A DNA stretch of 64,000 bases. It comes from Xanthostigma xanthostigma. Lineage: Eukaryota > Arthropoda > Insecta > Raphidioptera > Raphidiidae. Each line of letters begins with the position of its first letter. The stretch's first letter is position 1. The notes under the pieces are model-generated. The model worked only from the letters and a program-made list of their open reading frames with translations. It was not told the origin of the DNA and ran no database searches. Positions 22,475 through 31,660 of this stretch are shown here, one piece after another. Location of the stretch: the NCBI GenBank assembly GCA_963575645.1, contig OY754467.1, positions 31,989,108 through 32,053,107 on the forward strand. Direction: 5' to 3'. The translations under genes were made by a program, and so were the position numbers.

Positions 22475-25400
22475 TACCGCAACCTGCGACGGGTTGCGTT
22501 AATCAAATAAAAGATACCAATCAATTATTGACTTTTCAATTACCCGTAATTAATTTAAAAGTTAAAGACCTTTCCTTTCTGGCACTACTGGACTCTGGAG
22601 CTAATATCAACTGTTGTAACGAAAATATTGCAGATCGCATTGTGAAATATCGCTACGGATATTTTCGATCCACGTCGTCGTCGGTTAAACTTCCTGGAGG
22701 ACATACTATATGCATAAATCAAGAATTAATCACAATTATTAAAATTTCCAAATATACCTGGAAGCTATCCTTTGCAATTATTCCTAATTTAAATCCAAAT
22801 TTCATTATTGGTGTTAAAACGCTTCGATATATGAAATCCTTCCTAGATTTTGTTGATAACTGCCTTCGATTTCATTTCGATCCGGAAATTTTTGTTCCTT
22901 TTACCAATAAATCGAATGCTAATTGTTACGATCTTGCGTCTATGTTGGAGCAGCCGGTCCTACTGTCTGAAGATCTACAGCATCGTCTACAAATGTTAAT
23001 AACAGAATTCAACGATACGATCACAACTACTCTTGGAAAAGTCAGAAATTATAAATACAAAATTATTCTAAAAGATCCTACGCCGATACATCAACCTCCG
23101 TTTGCACTTACTCCTCCAAAAGCAGCGGCTATGCGAGAACATATCAAAAAATTAATTGACTTGGATGTCATCGAGCCTAGTTTGTCACCGTACTCAAGTC
23201 CTTGTTTTCTGATACCTAAGAAGGATGGTGGACGTCGTCTAGTCGTTGATTACCGTAAAGTGAACCAGAGAATCTGCTATGACGCATATCCAGTACCTAG
23301 ACCGGAGTCGGTTTTTCAATGCTTACAGGGAGCAAAAATTTTTAGTAAGCTGGATCTCAACATGGCGTATCATCAGCTAGAACTGCATCCTGAATCAAAG
23401 CCAATTACGGCTTTTGCGACTACTTTTGCCGCATATCAATATAAATTCTTACCTTTTGGATTAGCGGTGTCTCCAGCGGCACTAAACAGAATCATTAATC
23501 ATATTTTTGGCGACTTACATTATAAATTTGTAACGAATTACTTCGACGATTTGCTAATTTATTCAGCCACGCCCGAAGAGCATCTTCAACATCTACATAC
23601 AGTTTTCTCTCGTCTTCGGCAGCATGGATTTACAGTCAATCCTAGTAAAATTCATTTGTTCATGGCAAGAGTTAGTTGTCTGGGATTTATGATATCAGAA
23701 CAAGGCTGTCATATAAATCCGGAAAAGGTGGAAGCAATACAACGATTACCTATACCAGTCAATTTAAAGCAACTTCAAACATTTCTGGGAATGACCTCGT
23801 ATTTTTCCCGTTTCATCGAAAACTTCAGCGAGAAAGCAGCGCCTCTAAATAATCTTAAACGAAAGAATATCAAATTTGTCATGGGGCCGCATCAACTCCA
23901 AGCAGTACACGATATCAAAACAGCGTTGTCGACTGCACCTGTCTTGAAATTTCCCGATTTCGATCGTACTTTCATTCTGCGATGTGACGCATCCGACATA
24001 GCGCTAGGAGCGGTGCTACTTCAAGAGTTTGAAGATGGACTCCATCCAATCATATACGCTTCGCGAAAGTTATCAGAAACAGAGAAGAGATATATTGTAT
24101 TAGAAAGAGAAGCGCTGGGTATTATATACGCAATCGAAAAATTTCAAGATTATTTACTGGGCAGACACTTCATTCTTCAAGTTGATAACGAAGCGCTATC
24201 CTGGATGTTACGTCATCCAAAACAATTGGGAAAAGTCGGTCGATGGGTGTTGAAACTATCACGATTCGATTTTACGGTTCAACACATACGAGGCCCATTG
24301 AATAATGTTGCCGATGCTTTAAGCCGTCTTTATCCAGACACTGAAGTCAATTCCAATCCGATTGTTCAAGAAGACGAAGTAATTAATAATTTACATGAAA
24401 TACCGGATAGTTTTTTAACATTGAAGCGTCATCAGGAAGCCGACCCGGAGACACAACTCATCATGCGCCGTTTACATAGGCGTGAAGATGTCACAGGTTA
24501 TGTCTTACGAGATGGACTCCTGATGAAACTAATTGGTAAAAACAAACTTAAGAGAATTGTGGTACCATCATCGGTCCGTAACATGCTCCTGTATTATTTT
24601 CACGACCTCGATGCTCAACATCCTGGAGTCACTAAGAGTTACAGAGCAATAGCTCGTCGTTTTTGGTGGAAAAGCCTTTTTCAAGACGTGAGACAGTACG
24701 TGAGAAGCTGTGAAGCCTGTCAAACATGTAAGGCATCAAATTTACCTGTGGGAGCGCCGATGTGTTCCACTGTCCCGAACACACCATTCCAGCGTGTTTA
24801 CATTGATTTCTGTGGACCGCTCATTCGATCAACTGCTGGAAATCGTTACGTTCTCGTCGCCTTGGATGCATTCTCTAAATGGATTGAAGTCATCCCATGT
24901 TCGAGGGCCTCAGCCAACATAACAACAAAGAAGTTGGTCGCGCTCTGGTGTCGCTATGGGCCACCTCAAATGATCGTCTCTGATAATGCGTCCGTTTTTC
25001 GCAGCGATTTATTTCGTCGCATGACGTTGTCCTGGGGCATCAGACATATATTCACTGCGCCTTACCAGCCAACATCGAACATGGTTGAAAGATCCATGCG
25101 CGACTTGAAAGCCTCGCTGTCCGTAATGATGCGTACCTGCGCAGATAATCATAGAAACTGGGATAAATTTCTTCCACTATTTTCTTATTCGCATAATAGT
25201 AATGTGTCTGAGTCCACTAATTTATCTCCTGCTAAAATTTTTCTAGGACGAGAATTGCCGAAGCCGCTTGATTTGCAGTGGGAAATTCCCAATTTTCTTG
25301 ATCCAGATCCACACGTGGCGCCAGAAGAAATTCATCAAAATCTCCAGAAAGCTCATCGCAAGGTGAAACAGCTTTTCGATCTTAAACATCCAGAGCGTCA

Positions 25401-25614
25401 TCAATTCCATGAAGGTCAGTTGGTATTGCAGCGCCGACATATACAAGTGAAACCAGGTGACGCAATGGGAGCCAAGTTTGTGGCAAGATGGAGTGAGCCT
25501 CGTCGTATTTTACATTTCACTACGCCATCTTCCTGCGTAGTCCAGAGTACAGAGGATCCTACACGGGAGTATCGAATTCATGTTAGTCAACTCCGGCCAT
25601 TCTTCCAACGCTAA
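22438..25614 (+). CDS. pol: Pol polyprotein: protease, RT, RNase H, integrase
   Basis: The frame is open from 22438 (after TGA at 22435) to a stop at 25612. No suitable ATG opens it, so it is made by frameshifting from gag. Numbering from codon 22528: protease D22-S23-G24; reverse transcriptase with 'PKKDGGRRLVVDYR' (D241) and the Y338-F-D-D341 box; RNase H with 'CDAS' (D487); integrase zinc-binding H692, H698, C728, C731; and integrase catalytic D760, D819, E854. There are 34 residues between the last two acids, from 'SNMVE' where many relatives have one residue more. All catalytic residues are present and no frame break is seen in 1028 codons. The product copies the element's RNA and integrates the DNA. 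Confidence 0.95.
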   Translation, partial: KQKLFAQFKKRIIPQPATGCVNQIKDTNQLLTFQLPVINLKVKDLSFLALLDSGANINCCNENIADRIVKYRYGYFRSTSSSVKLPGGHTICINQELITIIKISKYTWKLSFAIIPNLNPNFIIGVKTLRYMKSFLDFVDNCLRFHFDPEIFVPFTNKSNANCYDLASMLEQPVLLSEDLQHRLQMLITEFNDTITTTLGKVRNYKYKIILKDPTPIHQPPFALTPPKAAAMREHIKKLIDLDVIEPSLSPYSSPCFLIPKKDGGRRLVVDYRKVNQRICYDAYPVPRPESVFQCLQGAKIFSKLDLNMAYHQLELHPESKPITAFATTFAAYQYKFLPFGLAVSPAALNRIINHIFGDLHYKFVTNYFDDLLIYSATPEEHLQHLHTVFSRLRQHGFTVNPSKIHLFMARVSCLGFMISEQGCHINPEKVEAIQRLPIPVNLKQLQTFLGMTSYFSRFIENFSEKAAPLNNLKRKNIKFVMGPHQLQAVHDIKTALSTAPVLKFPDFDRTFILRCDASDIALGAVLLQEFEDGLHPIIYASRKLSETEKRYIVLEREALGIIYAIEKFQDYLLGRHFILQVDNEALSWMLRHPKQLGKVGRWVLKLSRFDFTVQHIRGPLNNVADALSRLYPDTEVNSNPIVQEDEVINNLHEIPDSFLTLKRHQEADPETQLIMRRLHRREDVTGYVLRDGLLMKLIGKNKLKRIVVPSSVRNMLLYYFHDLDAQHPGVTKSYRAIARRFWWKSLFQDVRQYVRSCEACQTCKASNLPVGAPMCSTVPNTPFQRVYIDFCGPLIRSTAGNRYVLVALDAFSKWIEVIPCSRASANITTKKLVALWCRYGPPQMIVSDNASVFRSDLFRRMTLSWGIRHIFTAPYQPTSNMVERSMRDLKASLSVMMRTCADNHRNWDKFLPLFSYSHNSNVSESTNLSPAKIFLGRELPKPLDLQWEIPNFLDPDPHVAPEEIHQNLQKAHRKVKQLFDLKHPERHQFHEGQLVLQRRHIQVKPGDAMGAKFVARWSEPRRILHFTTPSSCVVQSTEDPTREYRIHVSQLRPFFQR
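22462..22498 (+). promoter_or_regulatory. -1 programmed ribosomal frameshift signal
   Basis: The slippery heptamer A AAA AAC sits at 22462-22468 in the correct gag phase (codons AAA 22463-65 and AAC 22466-68). A nine-base spacer follows, then a hairpin: CGCAACC (22478-22484) pairs with GGTTGCG (22492-22498) around a 7-base loop. The pol frame is the -1 frame of gag, open from 22438, so slippage here joins the two before the gag stop at 22472. The arrangement matches the canonical retroviral -1 signal. Confidence 0.88.
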
Positions 25615-25637
25615 AAGCCGCCAAGGCGCTTTTTTTT

Positions 25638-25648
25638 GAGGGGGAGAA
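25638..25648 (+). other. Polypurine tract
   Basis: GAGGGGGAGAA directly precedes the 3' LTR and follows a T run. It is the expected plus-strand primer for reverse transcription. Confidence 0.88.
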
Positions 25649-26205
25649 TGCAACGATTTATATGTTCGTGTATAATAATTGAATTGTAATATTTGTATAT
25701 TTATTGTCATCAAAAAAACCATATCGTAAATTCCCTTCAGGGTAGGCTACTTATTAAACACCTATCAAAATTATAATTTCTATAATAATTTTGAAAGGTA
25801 ATTATAATTATGTAATATTTAAAAGTTCTTGAAATCAAAAAGTTTTTTTGAAAAAATGCCTCAGTCTTTTAGTTGCGACCGAGGAATACATTTAAAAATT
25901 TAAATTATAAATTCTTTCCATTATTCATCAGAAGTTTTAATAACTTCTATTGATAACTTTCAATAACTGTTTTTTTGATATAAATTAATTTTTGACTAAT
26001 TCTTGTTAAAATCTGGTAATTCGCGATATGGTAAAATTTAAATAATTATGTTTAATATGTAAACCTATTGTATTGTAAATTGAATTTGTTTTTGGTATTA
26101 AATTTTAGTATATATTTTTTTTAAATAGATTAATTTTGTTTATTCTATTCTTAAATCGATCTACGGATCCGGCGTTATTCCTAATAATTTTTCCATAACG
26201 CCTCA
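25649..26205 (+). repeat. 3' LTR
   Basis: This 557-bp LTR is identical to the 5' LTR except for G at 25825 where the 5' copy has A (20847). It ends ...CGCCTCA, followed by the duplicated GTAT. Confidence 0.95.
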
Positions 26206-26700
26206 GTATGACCACGCATAACTTTTAACAGAGTAGTCCGATTTTGATAATTATTTTTTTGTTTGAAAGGATATACCCCGAAGTTGGTCCCATATAAATT
26301 TGGTAAAAAAATTCTAACCCTAATGGTAGGAAAACAGGGGATGATTGATTGTTCACTCACTGATTGTAATGTATGACCACACATTACTTTTTACAGAGCA
26401 GTCCGATTTTGATAATTATTTTTTTGTTTGAAAGGGTATACCCCGAAGTTGGTCCCATATAATTTTGGTAAAAAAATTCCAACCCCAAGGGTAGGAAAAC
26501 AGGGGATGATTGATTGTTTACTCACTGATTGCAATGTATGACCACACATAACTTTTTACAGAGTAGTCCGATTTTGATAATTATTTTTTTATTGGATAGG
26601 GTATACTTCGAGGTTGGTCTCATATAAATTTGGAAAAAAAATTCCTACCCTAAGGGTGGGAAAATAGGGGTGATTTATTGTTCACTCACAGATTTTCATG
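26206..26700 (+). repeat. 165-bp tandem repeat, three units (left arm)
   Basis: Units start with GTATGACCAC at 26206, 26371 and 26536. Each holds 'agtccgattttgataatt', 'gttggtc' and 'gattgttcactcac' or close variants. The inverted right arm (28340-28680) has only two such units, and the separate copy at 29573-29900 has two, so unit number varies between copies. Confidence 0.85.
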
Positions 26701-26756
26701 CTAAGTTGTGTATTACAAATTATTATAAATTATATAGCCACAAAAAATTATAAAAT

Positions 26757-26910
26757 AATGGTTTTTGACGCATAACTCCTTAATTATTGACTTGATTAGA
26801 GAAATAGTGGTTACAAAAGTTGAAGAGCATTAAATTTTCTATAAAAAAGATTTAATGAATTTTTTCGTAGAACTAATATTTTTCTGAACGAATAGATGAC
26901 GAACGTAAAG
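26757..26910 (+). repeat. Internal duplicate of 20305-20430
   Basis: The block 'tggtttttgacgcataactc' through 'ctgaacgaatagatgacg' repeats 20311-20440 in direct orientation and 28030-28130 and 28910-29050 inverted. This places a second, inner inverted pair inside the long element. Confidence 0.7.
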
Positions 26911-27194
26911 AAGATAAATGAATTGCTACAAAAACCTTTTTCCGCACGTACACTTACACAGAACGAATCATAACAACATAGGCCATGTAAATATCGATAG
27001 TTTTGAGCCAGGTATAGAACCGGTACTCGTCTTGGGAGGATTGTCGTATGTTTTTGTTTGTATAGAACTCACATCTCAGGCATACGAGTTTGGGGACGAT
27101 AATATAGCTAGGAAAGGGCAGGTCTTGACGGGACCTATGTATATCTATATCTGCTACAGTCGCTAAGAGGGGGAAGGTTGTATAAGGTCCTAAC

Positions 27195-27572
27195 CAGTGG
27201 TGTTGTCGATCCGAAACGCTCCGGAACATCGTTCCGGTACTTCCTTTTTGGACAGGAACGCGTTCCGGAACTAAAGATGATTTCTGATAACGAGAATTGG
27301 CTGACGTATTGAAAAAAATTAAAAAGAATTGCTGATTTTTTTTTCTAATTTTTGACGAATTTTTATATGTATTATTATAAACAAGGGTTTAGCGCGTCTG
27401 ATTATTTGGAAAAAAATAATGTAAATCTTACTTTAGGATTTTATTAACGTAATTTGTTTTTTTTTCTCAAATCGACATAACAATTGAAAAAATTTGTAAC
27501 AATGTGCCAACAAATAGAAAAATTCCAAACAATGAAAAAAATAATGTTAATGTAATTAGTACAACACCACTG
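27195..27572. mobile_element. hAT-type MITE, 378 bp
   Basis: Terminal inverted repeats CAGTGGTGTTGT / ACAACACCACTG are flanked by the 8-bp duplication GTCCTAAC (27187-27194 and 27573-27580), the length produced by hAT transposases. It is non-coding except that it supplies the apparent N-terminus of the following open frame. A GC-richer inner inverted repeat ('ggaacatcgttcc', 'ggaacgcgttcc') is visible near 27222-27260. Confidence 0.9.
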
Positions 27573-27580
27573 GTCCTAAC

Positions 27581-27968
27581 CGACAGGCTGCTGTTCTTGA
27601 ATTCAGTGCTACGTATTTTGTTGCTGGACTCCATTGCACCCGAGGCTCTATTGAATCTCATTTTTTGCAAATGTACAACTGGCTGTGCAGGATTATGCGG
27701 GTGCAGAAAAGCGGGAATCGAATGCACAACCGTTTGCAACAATTGCCACGGAGACTGTTTCAATGGACCAATTATAATCGATGATGAGGATGAGGATGGA
27801 GACGAAGACGATTATACCAATGAAGAAAGCGTATCATCAATGTCAAGCTCAAGACGATCATTTTGTGCGGATGATCGTCTTGAGCTTGATGTCGGTTCAT
27901 CGGTTTATCCTGATGTGGTTGAGGATAACTCAAGTCATTCTGTGAAGAAGCTTCGCACACAGACATAA
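27581..27968 (+). pseudogene. Cysteine-rich (CXC-like) ORF fragment inside the inverted-repeat element
   Basis: The open frame begins at 27504, but its first codons lie in the hAT-type MITE, so only 27581 onward belongs to the original sequence. About residues 53-87 contain 'LNLIFCKCTTGCAG', 'CGCRKAGIEC' and 'CNNCHGDC', a dense C-x-C / C-x3-C pattern resembling TSO1/tesmin CXC motifs. I also recall it near the C-termini of unnamed arthropod transposon proteins. An acidic Asp/Glu run and a Ser-rich tail follow. The upstream frame across the MITE is lost, so the N-terminal part is missing or unrecognisable. It may be the remnant of the element's own protein. I do not assign a function. Confidence 0.55.
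27843..27889. repeat. 19-bp stem hairpin within the cysteine-rich ORF
   Basis: TCAAGCTCAAGACGATCAT (27843-27861) pairs with 27871-27889 around the loop 'tttgtgcgg'. It lies in the Ser-rich coding tail, which suggests a small inverted duplication in the coding sequence. Confidence 0.8.
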
Positions 27969-28137
27969 AAATACTGTCAGTACATATATAAAAATGTGTA
28001 TAAAATGAATAAAACTTTGTAATAATGAAATCCAACGTAATTAATGTAACTTTCTGTATGCAGAATTTCCACATGCACACGTTCATCGTCCATTCGTTCA
28101 GACAATTATTAATTTTACAAAAAAATGAATTGAGATT

Positions 28138-28317
28138 TCCGGCGAAGGATTGTTGACGCCGACTCAAAATTACTTAGATATACTAGACTGTCACATACGT
28201 TCAACTACTTAAATAGAACTTAGTTAAATAAAAAGATTTATTATTTTTTGCTTTTCAGTTTTTCGGCGGTTTAATTTTTTTGTTAAAAAGTTTTTATTTT
28301 ATAATTTTTTGTGGCTA
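28138..28317 (-). repeat. Subterminal repeat block (third copy)
   Basis: This block ('ggcgaaggattgttgacgcc' through 'tttcggcggtttaattttt') matches 30290-30444 directly and 29948-30091 inverted. It is missing from the equivalent place in the left arm (after 26750), so the two arms of the long element are not fully symmetrical. Confidence 0.75.
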
Positions 28318-29210
28318 TATAATTTATAATAATTTGTAATACACAACTTAGCATGAAAATCTGTGAGTGAACAATAAATCACCCCTATTTTCCCACCCTT
28401 AGGGTAGGAATTTTTTTTCCAAATTTATATGAGACCAACCTCGAAGTATACCCTATCCAATAAAAAAATAATTATCAAAATCGGACTACTCTGTAAAAAG
28501 TTATGTGTGGTCATACATTGCAATCAGTGAGTAAACAATCAATCATCCCCTGTTTTCCTACCCTTAGGGTTGGAATTTTTTTACCAAAATTATATGGGAC
28601 CAACTTCGGGGTATACCCTTTCAAACAAAAAAATAATTATCAAAATCGGACTACTCTGTTAAAAGTTATGCGTGGTCATACATAAAAAAAAAAAATAAAT
28701 AAAAAAAAAATATACGCGTCGACTTGAGAACCTCCTCCGTTTTTGTTTTTCGTCGGTTAAAAACTGATCCTGGCGAACCGTGACACTCATATAAAATATT
28801 GAGAGTATATAAAAATGTGTATAAAATGAATAAAACTTTGTAATAATGAAATCTAACGTAATTAATGTAACTTTCTGTTTGCAGAATTTCCACATGCACA
28901 CGTACATCGTCCATTCGTTCAGACAATTATTAATTTTACAAAAAAATGAATTGAATCTTTTTTATAGAGAATTTAATGCTCTTCAACTTTTGTAACCACT
29001 ATTTCTCTAATAAAGTCAATAATTAAGGAGTTATGCGTCAAAAACCATAAAAATGCACCTTTGATCCAAGATGGCGGCGATTCCGGACCTTCGATTGTTC
29101 AGGACTTTTAACACGTTCAATAGGAAGCCAGTATAAACATTGTCACCAAATTTCAAAACTTACGTATTTATTATTTTTATTTGATGAAATTTGGCCTTCG
29201 TTGCCTGGGC
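28318..29210 (-). repeat. Right arm of the long inverted-repeat element
   Basis: Read on the minus strand it follows 20150-20670 and then 26206-26757, with two 165-bp units where the left arm has three. Open frames of 82 and 86 codons at 28659-28926 mirror those at 20424-20711 and are products of the duplication. Confidence 0.8.
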
Positions 29211-29475
29211 TACAATGGAAAAATACGTTAGACAACGTTTAACCTCAAATTAATAAAGATTTTTTTTCTGACTGTCACGAAGTGAGGAAGAAGGATAATT
29301 TGAAAATGGGAAATAATTTTCCAGGCGACTAACTATTTGCAACTAAAAAAATAACTTGACAGCGATTAAATATTTTGACAATAATTATATTAGATTTAAA
29401 ACAAAGCTTACAACAGATTATTAAGCTGCTACTTTGTACTTAATACTATCCTCCTCAGCAGCTGCCAATCTACTA
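29211..29475. other. Spacer between two inverted-repeat elements
   Basis: I recognise nothing here. It is AT-rich sequence with short open frames only. Confidence 0.35.
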
Positions 29476-30445
29476 TTTTTAACCGACGAAAAACAAAAAC
29501 GGAGGAGGTTCTCAAGTCGACGCGTATATTTTTTTTTTTTTATTTTTTTTTTTTTTTTTTTATTTATGTATGACCACGCATAACTTTTTACAGAGTAGTC
29601 CGATTTTGATAATTTTTTTTTTGTTTGAAAGGGTATACCCCGAAGTTGGTCCCATATAAATTTGGTAAAAAAATTCCAACCCTAAGGGTAGGAAAACAGG
29701 GGATAATTGATTGTTCACTCACTGATTGTAATGTATGACCACACATAACTTTTTACAGAGTAGTCCGATTTTGATAATTATTTTTTTATTGGATAGGGTA
29801 TACCTCGAGGTTGGTCTCATATAAATTTGGAAAAAAAATCCTATCCTAAGGATGGGAAAATAGGGGTGATTTATTATTCACTCACAGATTTTCATGCTGA
29901 GTTGTGTATTACAATTATAAATTATATAGCCACACAAAATTATAAAATAAAAACTTTTTAACAAAAAAATTAAACCGCCGAAAAACTGAAAAGCAAAAAA
30001 TAATAAATCTTTTTATTTAACTAAGTTCTATCTAAGTAGTTGAACGTATGTGACAGTCTAGTATATCTAAGTAATTTTGAGTCGGCGTCAAACAATCAAT
30101 GAACAAAGATCACTAAAAGAAATAAACAAATCAAATTAACAATGATACGTAAAATCTCTAGCGATAAACATTAACATTCCAAACATGCGCTCTCCACACG
30201 ACCACTCGCAAAGACGTGTGCCCTCAGTGTGTGCCCGTTCGGGTTGCTCTGTCGCTGACATTAACTTCGTGAACGCTCAGAGATTTTCGGCGAAGGATTG
30301 TTGACGCCGACTCAAAATTACTTAGATATACTAGACTGTCACATACGTTCAACTACTTAGATAGAACTTAGTTAAATAAAAAGATTTATTATTTTTTGCT
30401 TTTCAGTTTTTCGGCGGTTTAATTTTTTTGTTAAAAAGTTTTTTT
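29476..30445. mobile_element. Smaller relative of the long inverted-repeat element
   Basis: It begins with 'aaccgacgaaaaacaaaaac' and 'ggaggaggttctcaagtcg', runs through a T-rich stretch and two 165-bp units (29573-29900), then a foldback: 29948-30091 pairs with 30301-30444 around a unique 209-base loop. 'tttatgtatgaccacgcat' at 29569-29587 is the uninterrupted form of the site occupied by the retrotransposon at 20671-26205. No ORF of note is present. Confidence 0.7.
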
Positions 30446-30539
30446 ACTACCCACTTTAATTTTTTTGAAGTGAAAACTTCTTTAGCGGCGTTGTACACTT
30501 TTTTTGTAATGGGTAAAAAATGTTAAACTCGCGTCCGGA

Positions 30540-30601
30540 CACGTGACCTGATCGAAAATTCGTAAGACGGCACGTGACCTGATCGAAAATTCGTAAGACG
30601 G
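30540..30601. repeat. 31-bp tandem duplication
   Basis: Two identical copies of CACGTGACCTGATCGAAAAT...AAGACGG lie head to tail (30540-30570 and 30571-30601). Confidence 0.9.
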
Positions 30602-30728
30602 ATGGAGAGTAGAGGTAATATTCAAGTTTTCACTTTTGCCAGCACTCCCGGAGTGCTTTTGCCTTTTTTTTAATCCATAATTCAGATTAATATGTCACCG
30701 CGTTAAATTCTAGCCTTTGAAAACTATA

Positions 30729-31658
30729 GGGGAAGGGGGGGCATGACGGGTTAGCAAGGTATGACGGGGTAACGCACACTTACAAGAAACTAAACGTTTG
30801 CGAATTGAAATCAACAAGCTAATAAGAAGCCATACTCGATCAACGGTTAGCGTGACAGAAACAGTGCGTGGAAGTGCACGCGTTTTTCGTTTACAAACGA
30901 AAATCATGTTGAGTGTCTCGTCGATCTAATTTTTTTAAGTTTGAAACGTCTTAATTGTAAGGTAATAATGACTATCCAAATGATGTGTCTTCTGGTATAT
31001 GGTTGCTAGTGTTGTTTACTTTGTTGTGGTATAATCAAATAAAAATTCAATTAATATTTTTATTTTTGAGTATTTATTTTTTTCTAAGTCAGCCTTTGGG
31101 GCAAGACGAGATATAGGGTATGGGGCAAGAAGGGGTACGCAAGTCACGCCTACTTTGAATAAAACATCTGCTCCTGAAGATATTCTTTTGCTTCTAAATC
31201 TCCCATCCGTGCATCTAGCTTTGAAAACGCATCCCCTAGTGATGTTTTGCCAATCCCTTAAGTCCAACGAGATAAAAAGAGGAAACAATACCGGAGAGAT
31301 AAAATAGCCATCATTACCTCAACTCCTTATAAAAATGAGCTAGACAATTTGAAAAAACCCAGAAAAGTATCCAATTCTAATGATCCTCGGCTCAAAAAAA
31401 TGCTAAGAATAAACAAACTTGTGATAATAATTAGCCTACTTCATTTTGCCCAGTGGTACGGGGCAAGATGATTTTTTGCATGTTCCTAATAAATCATTTA
31501 TTTTAAAAAAAATGTAGTATTTTATCTCCCAAAGACTATGCCAAATTGTACTCAGATTAATTAGATATCGTGCCATAAATAAATAAGAATAATAAACGTA
31601 ATGATTATGCTGTATTTTTGATATTTTCCTTAGGTACCCCATCATGCCCCCCTTCCCC
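30729..31658 (+). mobile_element. Decayed pogo-like (TA-flanked) transposon, 930 bp
   Basis: Terminal repeats GGGGAAGGGGGGGCATGACG and, at the right, the complement of GGGGAAGGGGGGCATGATG are flanked by TA (30727-30728 and 31659-31660). Inside, on the plus strand, 31272-31471 reads with one frame 'DKIAIITSTPYKNELDN', and about 31165-31200 reads 'SAPEDILLLL'. Both resemble the C-terminal region of pogo/jerky-type transposases as I recall them. The catalytic core is absent and the frames are shifted, so this is an internally deleted, inactive copy. Confidence 0.75.
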
Positions 31659-31660
31659 TA

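Larger units (their letters stand above)
20671..26205 (+). mobile_element. Intact Ty3/gypsy LTR retrotransposon
   Basis: This 5535-bp element has two 557-bp LTRs (TG...CA), a primer-binding site, gag, a -1 frameshift signal, pol in the order protease-RT-RNase H-integrase, and a polypurine tract. A 4-bp duplication GTAT lies at both ends (20667-20670 and 26206-26209). The integrase-last order and YFDD reverse-transcriptase box place it in Ty3/gypsy. No env-like ORF follows pol. The LTRs differ at one visible base (A20847 versus G25825) and both ORFs are open, so insertion was recent and the copy may still be competent. It sits in the left arm of the preceding inverted-repeat element; 29570-29600 shows what the site looks like unoccupied. 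Confidence 0.96.
20150..29210. mobile_element. Long inverted-repeat element, disrupted by two insertions
   Basis: The ends read GCCCAGGCAACGAAG (20150) and its complement (to 29210), each flanked by TA (20148-20149 and 29211-29212). From the left end 20150-20670 runs on, across the inserted retrotransposon, into 26206-26757. The right arm repeats this inverted as 29210-28683 followed by 28682-28318. A short inner pair (26757-26910 with the complement of 28020-28137) also matches. Between them lies a cysteine-rich ORF (27581-27968). Without the two younger insertions the element would be about 3.1 kb. Known: TA-flanked inverted-repeat ends suggest a cut-and-paste DNA transposon, often Tc1/mariner-like. 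Inferred: this may be a non-autonomous or decayed member of an undescribed family. The arm repeat 'ggaggaggttctcaa' is, as I recall, widespread in Lepidoptera. Confidence 0.65.

Noticed and set aside
22302-22502. A +1-frame continuation of gag
   Set aside because: It lacks zinc-knuckle or protease motifs; pol is in the -1 frame, where the slip signal fits.
25615-25648. An env gene after pol
   Set aside because: Only 23 bases separate the pol stop from the polypurine tract, so no third ORF can exist.
25243-25722. Minus-strand frames in the pol and LTR region
   Set aside because: Antisense shadows of pol; no evidence of an antisense gene.
27772-28167. 131-codon minus-strand frame
   Set aside because: It runs antisense through the cysteine-rich ORF and then through a repeat arm; no protein features.
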